Positions 58,662 to 64,000 of a DNA stretch of 64,000 nucleotides are shown in pieces (position 1 is the first letter of the stretch; each line of letters opens with the position of its first letter). The notes under the pieces are model-generated. The model worked only from the letters and a program-made list of their open reading frames with translations. It was not told the DNA's origin and did no database searches. The DNA lies in contig JAEUWP010000231.1 of assembly GCA_018524725.1 (NCBI GenBank), forward strand, positions 1-64,000, written 5' to 3'. The DNA comes from Podaxis mareebaensis (taxonomy: Eukaryota > Basidiomycota > Agaricomycetes > Agaricales > Agaricaceae). The position numbers and the translations under genes were made by a program.

Positions 58662-61295
58662 GTGAATCACATGCAATGCATCTGGCAAAGTTTTGCCAGG
58701 AATCCATCTGGTGGCCTTGGTCGCGTCGCAAATATTTTTTCCAACGCAAGACCAGCAGCGATTTCCATCCCTCGACATAGCAATACCTCCTTTCGTCCGA
58801 TATTCAGTCAGGACATCACTCGAAATTTGAACACAGCAATTTCTCATTCTCCATCCCGTCAACCGCCTCTTTCTTTTCAGTCCACTCCACTACCGTCGAT
58901 CTCGAAATGGGCAACTCCCTCACGCCTCGCACTATCTGCCACCAAAGCCATCCACGTTTCTCTCAAGCAACATGCACTCGAGGACGCCTTCCTAATTGTC
59001 AATTCTATTCGTTATGCTGCTCTTCCCGAGAGCCAGAAGCAGCACAAGTCTTGGGATGCAGTGAAACACATACACTGTCCCCCTGGAATTTCTCCACGAT
59101 TACCTGCCCATGCACTCCTTCATGGCCTCGTGCGGATCGGCATGTCACAGCAGGCATCGACGCTGGCTACTGCTATGATGAATTCCGGCATTCGGGTGCA
59201 CGGCAAAACGCTTGGAAGGATCGTGGATGAGCTCGCGAAAGCTGCAACAGTCAAGAACGCTTCTAGCAATGCCAGTGACGCTCGTCTCAGACATCATATG
59301 GAGAATCTTCTCGGGACCTCGGAGATCCTCACCTTGAAGCCATCCATGTCCTCCGATCCCCACACCGCGTTCGCTCTGGAACTTTTGCATGCTGCCAGGA
59401 GGAGTAGGAGCCAACGGACAGGAGCCATGTTCAATACGCTGATCACACTATGTCTCATCAATGGCGAGATTATTGTGGCTTCGCTACTTCTCGGTATTCT
59501 CGTGAAGGACTGGGAATTGAGGTCCCAGGTCTTGACACGGATGTCCACTCCTCCAGCATCAGAGACGCCTGAAGTCGCACCATCTTCAGAGAAGCTCGAC
59601 AAGACCTACCGTTATAGTCTGTCGACTAAGACCTTACGACCTACCCCAGGCATGCTCAAAGCAATCATGACGCCCATTCAAGAGAGGCTTGACCGGGCCA
59701 CTCCTGACGACGCTGATACACTCGAGTTCCAGGAAGCACTACAGTCCCTTGCTATCTTGGCATCATTCGTCAATGAACGCCAGCTGCCGTTTCCGCAACT
59801 TAGTTCTGTTATACGAGCATTAGCCCGGTGTCCCATGGTGGAGAATTGGATATGGATCACGGGTCGGGAAGGGCCTGTCCGCGTGCCAGCATATCATTAC
59901 TTCCATGACGTCCTCTTGCGCCTCATACGTTCCCTTCCAACTAGAGCTCCTCCCAAACGTACAGTTTCTCTACGGCATGCCAATAAGATAGCATCGATTC
60001 AGTTCAAACCCCTCGACCCCGCCCACCGCATGCAACCCCCCCTTGATTCCCCTTCATATAACACCTTAATGCACTACGCACTCCGAAATCGATTTTCTCC
60101 AAAACTGGCACAACAAGTCTATGAACATATGACCGTGAAACGCGAGCCTCCGCTGCCTGTCAAGTCCCCAGACACCTTTAACATCTTCCTTCGTTCGGCG
60201 GCTCTATACCGCCGGAGAGACATCACCAGGGAGCTACTCCAAGTGTTACAGCAATATGCAGTTGCGGATGTCTGGCAAAGAGTTGTGGAATCGAAACCGG
60301 AACTTTCGCAGCTTCCTCGAAAATTGAAACACGCAGGTCGATCGAAGTTCCAATTACCCCCGGCTCCGACTCTTGAACAGATCCTGGGGGACAACTATAC
60401 CCTTTCTACGTATCTATCGTCCCTGATATCCTGTGGCCAACCACGCCTTGTCATTCAGCTCATGCAGCAGTTACTCCCTGTCTTCGCCCTCAAGCGCAAC
60501 GCCCTTGACACCATCAGACAGCAGAAATGGCATGAATCTCTGGCTCGTGCTATCATCCTCGGGCCACATGTTCTGGGTACATTCCTCAACGCTGTTGTTC
60601 GAAACGGCGTGACGAAGAAGTCGCACCTGCTGTTCAAGTTGATCATTCGCGCTGCTGAAGCAAGTCATAATTCCAAGTTGGCGAACACGATCAAACCCTG
60701 GAATGTCTCTGTTCCCATCTATACGACTATGCTACAAGCTTATAGGACTGAGTTCAAGCGAAACCGTCGAAAGACAGGCACACGTATCTTGGGTTACCTT
60801 CTGCGCAAAACGACGGCCCTATACGAGATGGTTAAGGCCAATATCAGCCAGAATACTGCTGGACCAGACAAACTTGATGCCAGGTTCTACAATACTTTGT
60901 TGAAGACTTTTGTCGAATATCTGCCAGAGCGAAGAACGTCTGTGGCCGAGGCATCCAAGCATCTCGCATCCGCTCGTCGGGAACACGCCAAAAATGGAGC
61001 CGTTGACGATCGAGGTTATCTGCCTTTGATGGGGGAGGTCTTTGCTGACATGAAGGCACATGGGTATCCCATTCCAATTGGATTTCAGCATCTCTTTATT
61101 GGCAAAGAGAACAGCACCTTCAGTGGTGTTGATGATCTTCCGGAGGTTGAGAGGCGACCCTTTGCGTTCTCCAAGTCCAAGAAGGTTGGAGGCCCTTACA
61201 CCCTCCCCGTTTACAACAAAAAATCACTTCCAATCATTCGCCGCCGTCGCCAGAAAAGGACTCGCAGGTTGTGTACGACTCGGTTGAATAGCTAG
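58662..61295 (+). CDS. Mitochondrial PPR-like protein
   Basis: A single long exon of 877 codons. The N-terminus (M-N-H-M-Q-C-I-W-Q-S-F-A-R) is rich in Arg, Ser and hydrophobic residues without acidic ones, fitting a mitochondrial targeting peptide. The body is helical, with pentatricopeptide-like units such as S-Y-N-T-L-M-H-Y-A-L (about residue 465), T-F-N-I-F-L-R-S-A-A (about 505), I-Y-T-T-M-L-Q-A-Y and F-Y-N-T-L-L-K-T-F (about 690-750). Members bind organelle RNA for stability, processing or translation; the target is unknown. A second ATG at 58671 is an equally good start. The stop lies 31 bp from the stop of the convergent IF-3 gene. Confidence 0.75.
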   Translation: MNHMQCIWQSFARNPSGGLGRVANIFSNARPAAISIPRHSNTSFRPIFSQDITRNLNTAISHSPSRQPPLSFQSTPLPSISKWATPSRLALSATKAIHVSLKQHALEDAFLIVNSIRYAALPESQKQHKSWDAVKHIHCPPGISPRLPAHALLHGLVRIGMSQQASTLATAMMNSGIRVHGKTLGRIVDELAKAATVKNASSNASDARLRHHMENLLGTSEILTLKPSMSSDPHTAFALELLHAARRSRSQRTGAMFNTLITLCLINGEIIVASLLLGILVKDWELRSQVLTRMSTPPASETPEVAPSSEKLDKTYRYSLSTKTLRPTPGMLKAIMTPIQERLDRATPDDADTLEFQEALQSLAILASFVNERQLPFPQLSSVIRALARCPMVENWIWITGREGPVRVPAYHYFHDVLLRLIRSLPTRAPPKRTVSLRHANKIASIQFKPLDPAHRMQPPLDSPSYNTLMHYALRNRFSPKLAQQVYEHMTVKREPPLPVKSPDTFNIFLRSAALYRRRDITRELLQVLQQYAVADVWQRVVESKPELSQLPRKLKHAGRSKFQLPPAPTLEQILGDNYTLSTYLSSLISCGQPRLVIQLMQQLLPVFALKRNALDTIRQQKWHESLARAIILGPHVLGTFLNAVVRNGVTKKSHLLFKLIIRAAEASHNSKLANTIKPWNVSVPIYTTMLQAYRTEFKRNRRKTGTRILGYLLRKTTALYEMVKANISQNTAGPDKLDARFYNTLLKTFVEYLPERRTSVAEASKHLASARREHAKNGAVDDRGYLPLMGEVFADMKAHGYPIPIGFQHLFIGKENSTFSGVDDLPEVERRPFAFSKSKKVGGPYTLPVYNKKSLPIIRRRRQKRTRRLCTTRLNS

Positions 61296-61326
61296 ATTAA
61301 TTATGTATAATATACTAGACAACAAT

Positions 61327-62256
61327 CTATGATGATTCGAGCTGGTACACTGAGAATTGCTCCTGCAACCGTGCTTCTTGCTCCTGCTTCCTTCTCGATC
61401 TTTCGTCCGCCTTCTGTTTCCTCTGCTCTTTCAAACGAATCTTCTCGGGGACGCTCGTCGTTTCCTTGGCCTCCACCGACGGCGTTGCAGTGCCTTGTAG
61501 ATAAATGACTGCAGTTGCCTTCGTGAAATCCCTCTCCTTCCATTCTTTTGCGATATCCGAAAAGTGGGCAACGAACTCCTGCACTCGTCCCTTCATATCC
61601 TCCAACGATGGCGGGCGCATACCCTTCTTCGACATGATCACCAAATCAACCTTGTACCCCTTCTCTAAATCCTCTCTCATCTTGCCCAATTTGGTCTCAA
61701 CATCTGCCTCGGAAGAATACCAAGTCAACTGGAACTCCTTCCGAACCTTCTGCGCTGCATTATTCTTTGCCCTCTCGCGAGCCTCTTTATGTTTTTTGTA
61801 CTCCGTTCTGAAGTTAATAATTTTGACTATGGGAGTGGGCTCATTGGCAATGAGTTGCGCGTGGTATGGTGAATGCTTTTCTTCTAGAGAGTTGAGGTGT
61901 TCGACCTCGCGACAGACGTCGGCCAGGGTGCGGAAGGGGCTGAGACCTTCCGGTGTGCTGACCCGGACTTTGTCGTAAGGAATGTTGTAGTCTCGGAGAC
62001 CTATTTCTCTGCGCTTAAGCTCTTTGGCTTTGCGCTCCCCCTGGGTTTCTTCGACTTTGGAAGATTGATTGTTTTTGACCCATTTCCTATGGGAGTGGGA
62101 GGCGTGGAAGGAACGGCGGAGCGTACGAGGAAGTATCGAAGAACCTTGGTTTGAAGCCTGGCATGGGGTAGCCCGGAGAAACCAAGGCGTTGGAGGTCGT
62201 GTGTTGAGGTGAAGGATCTCGACGGCGACCGAGCGAAAAGCAGAAAAGGTGCTCAT
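61327..62256 (-). CDS. Mitochondrial translation initiation factor IF-3
   Basis: The chosen start is M-S-T-F-S-A-F-R-S-V (62256), giving about 309 residues. An upstream in-frame ATG at 62316 is possible. Residues 1-60 have the Arg/Ser-rich look of a mitochondrial presequence (S-F-H-A-S-H-S). The IF-3 N-domain follows (R-D-Y-N-I-P-Y-D-K-V-R-V), then L-A-D-V-C-R-E-V-E-H, the basic linker helix, and the C-domain (K-E-F-Q-L-T-W-Y, G-Y-K-V-D-L-V-I-M). A Lys/Arg/Glu/Gln-rich C-terminal extension follows. IF-3 binds the small mitochondrial ribosomal subunit and keeps subunits apart during initiation. This matches the PPR-like organelle gene next door. Confidence 0.8.
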   Translation of the reverse strand: MSTFSAFRSVAVEILHLNTRPPTPWFLRATPCQASNQGSSILPRTLRRSFHASHSHRKWVKNNQSSKVEETQGERKAKELKRREIGLRDYNIPYDKVRVSTPEGLSPFRTLADVCREVEHLNSLEEKHSPYHAQLIANEPTPIVKIINFRTEYKKHKEARERAKNNAAQKVRKEFQLTWYSSEADVETKLGKMREDLEKGYKVDLVIMSKKGMRPPSLEDMKGRVQEFVAHFSDIAKEWKERDFTKATAVIYLQGTATPSVEAKETTSVPEKIRLKEQRKQKADERSRRKQEQEARLQEQFSVYQLESS

Positions 62257-62316
62257 TCCGAGTATCTGCATAAGGTCAATCATTCTGGATTCTGAAAACG
62301 CGACTGCTGTACGCAC

Positions 62317-64000
62317 CCTTGCACTTCAGCTCCGCGTCTCGAGTTGCCCCAGGACACCTGAATACAGTTGTCAATTGTAGTGTTGTTAGGTTCAGTGGAC
62401 GCAAACAAATAACTTGGACAACTTCAATTTACTATATTTATTAACCACACCTGTTTAAGTGTTCCTCCGTTTAATGCCGTTCATCCATAGAAGGTGCCCC
62501 TAAATGCTTTTCTGCTTTCTGGATCACTGCAGCGCTCTGTCCGGCGCTGAGCCCTGGCATAGTTTTCTGGGCTGGATCGCGCCTGTTATAGTCCTGAACG
62601 TTTAAACCCTTTGTAGTGCTGTTCATCCTCGGCATTCCTAAAGCACCGCTGGCTAATATTCAGCTACAAATTACTCCAGAGTCGCCCTGATATTACCTGG
62701 AATCCTTACTCCGCTGTGCTTCCCAACTGGGGTTGGTCAACACGCGTCACGCCGCTCACCACGAGCTTGGCTTAAGGGCGACCGGGTGGGCATGTAACCT
62801 CCTTGCGTAAACGCAGAAGAAAAACAGGAGCTCACCGCATCTCGGACTGTCCAAACTCCCATACAAGTCCCATGCACGTCGATCGTTTGGTCCCTTCGGA
62901 CTGGATTTTTAATTCACGGAGGACTTTGCATTGGATCGACAACCCAGATCTTCGGAACCAATCTTTCCTAATTACTGCAAACCTGACAGTTGCTTCCTCG
63001 CCTCGTAAAGATCCGCACCGAGTCGGGCAGCACGGTAAATAGCCATCTATCCTGTCCTTTTCATCTCGCACCAGCTCTGAAGGGGATAGACGTCCAGGCA
63101 TTACTCTTTGCATGCCACAAACAGGCCACTGCTTCATGTCTTCAATAAATGCTCTTGTATTTCCTGGGGGGCAGATATGTCCGAGATCGCAATCCACAGC
63201 CCAGCCAGATGATTCATTTCCCGGACTCAAAGCCGAAACCACCTACCTTTCAAATCTCAGGCCATGGCTTAAAGATCCGTGTCCTAACTACGCTGATCTA
63301 CGCCGCTATTGTTGTTGCCAAAGGACACATTCGGACTGGGCTCGCATCCTTATGACAGGGAAATATACTCGGAGCCGTCGCGCCTGCATTTGCAAATACA
63401 CAAAACGCCAATCGCGCGCATGTATGACGCAATGCTCTTTCGTTTCAAACGTCCCTGGTCCAATAGGCATTCGCCAATAGAAGGGTCGATGAACGACATG
63501 GTCATTTGGTCACTTGCGCCTAGGAGCATAGATAGCAGTGTGTCATATAGACATGGATTGACACATGAAAAGCGCACGAAGCGACAAGAGATTTCACTAT
63601 CCATCAACAATTTACCCAACACGTACATGCAGAGTGCATCTTTTGTCCTTTGCGCGACGATTTGCCTAAGATCCCGCGGTAACGCGTTGTCTTGGCGCGT
63701 CTCCGAGATTTGTCTGTGCCTGTCACTTTCCTCCCGTTCCCTCCGTTCTCCTTATGTCAAACTCTTATTTTTTGTGTCCTATTTGTAACCAACCCCTAGC
63801 GTTTGTCTTATCTTGCTATCGACCCACCTTGGACGTGAAATCTCTCTTGTCGTGGAGAAATGCCGTGGTCTGGAGATGTCTGTTTTTTCCTGTATCCGAC
63901 CATACCGGTAATGTGATACACCGCGAACGTTCCTCCTTTGAATCTCTTCATTCCTGAAAGCTTATGGTCTGGGGTGAGTCAACTTCACACCTCCCCTTCT
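62317..64000. other. Right-end region without a supported gene
   Basis: Normal CpG content and only short frames. A plus-strand frame at 63754-63957 has a C-x2-C motif (F-L-C-P-I-C-N-Q) but no further support. At 63964, ATGGTCTGG followed by GGTGAGT could be a first coding exon and donor of a gene continuing to the right. Neither is strong enough to call. Confidence 0.4.

Noticed and set aside
1..64000. CRISPR arrays, bacterial operons, riboswitches or biosynthetic clusters
   Set aside because: No regularly spaced repeats, no ribosome-binding-site architecture, and no core biosynthetic enzymes; the window is eukaryotic throughout.

Overview
The window is a 64 kb piece of a nuclear genome from a mushroom-forming basidiomycete (Agaricomycetes). 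The genes carry many short GT-AG introns of about 50-180 nt. The proteins are fungal housekeeping factors beside families typical of Agaricomycetes: a DUF6534-like membrane protein, an F-box relic and a KDM3-type JmjC protein. The LTR retrotransposons are of the Ty3/gypsy chromodomain and Ty1/copia types. Identifications come from reading translated sequence; no database search was run.

Region 1 (1-7.9 kb) is a nested transposon island. A young, CpG-containing gypsy element on the minus strand (LTR, gag, start of pol) lies directly against an older plus-strand chromodomain gypsy. The older element is broken by in-frame TGA codons and contains no CG dinucleotide that I can find over about 5.2 kb. 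An F-box pseudogene follows. Region 2 (7.9-19.6 kb) holds a JmjC histone demethylase-like gene (minus strand, seven exons), a gene-poor stretch of about 4.2 kb, and an intact DUF6534-like membrane-protein gene (copy A). Region 3 (19.6-34.7 kb) is a second copy of that gene (copy B), split into three parts by two copia elements. Copia A (20659-25596) has no visible CpG and many TGA stops. Copia B (25962-34121) is better preserved, with 648-bp LTRs and a perfect CATAT target duplication, and it contains a 205-bp solo-LTR-like insertion.

Region 4 (36-62.3 kb) is a compact housekeeping block: a large MDR/oxidoreductase-domain protein, the tRNA thiolation enzyme Ncs6/Ctu1, the HOG-pathway response regulator Ssk1, the RNA-processing factor Ars2/Serrate, the ribosome-assembly factor Esf2, a small unknown gene, the nuclear cap-binding subunit CBP80, a PPR-like mitochondrial protein and a mitochondrial IF-3. 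Ars2 and CBP80, which work in one complex in other eukaryotes, lie about 3.2 kb apart on the same strand. The last 1.7 kb shows no gene I can support.

The most informative signal is the CpG-to-TpG/CpA erosion. It hits transposons of different ages to different degrees. It also spreads into the single-copy gene fragments trapped between the elements, where arginine codons have become tryptophan, while the intact paralogue next door keeps its CpGs.
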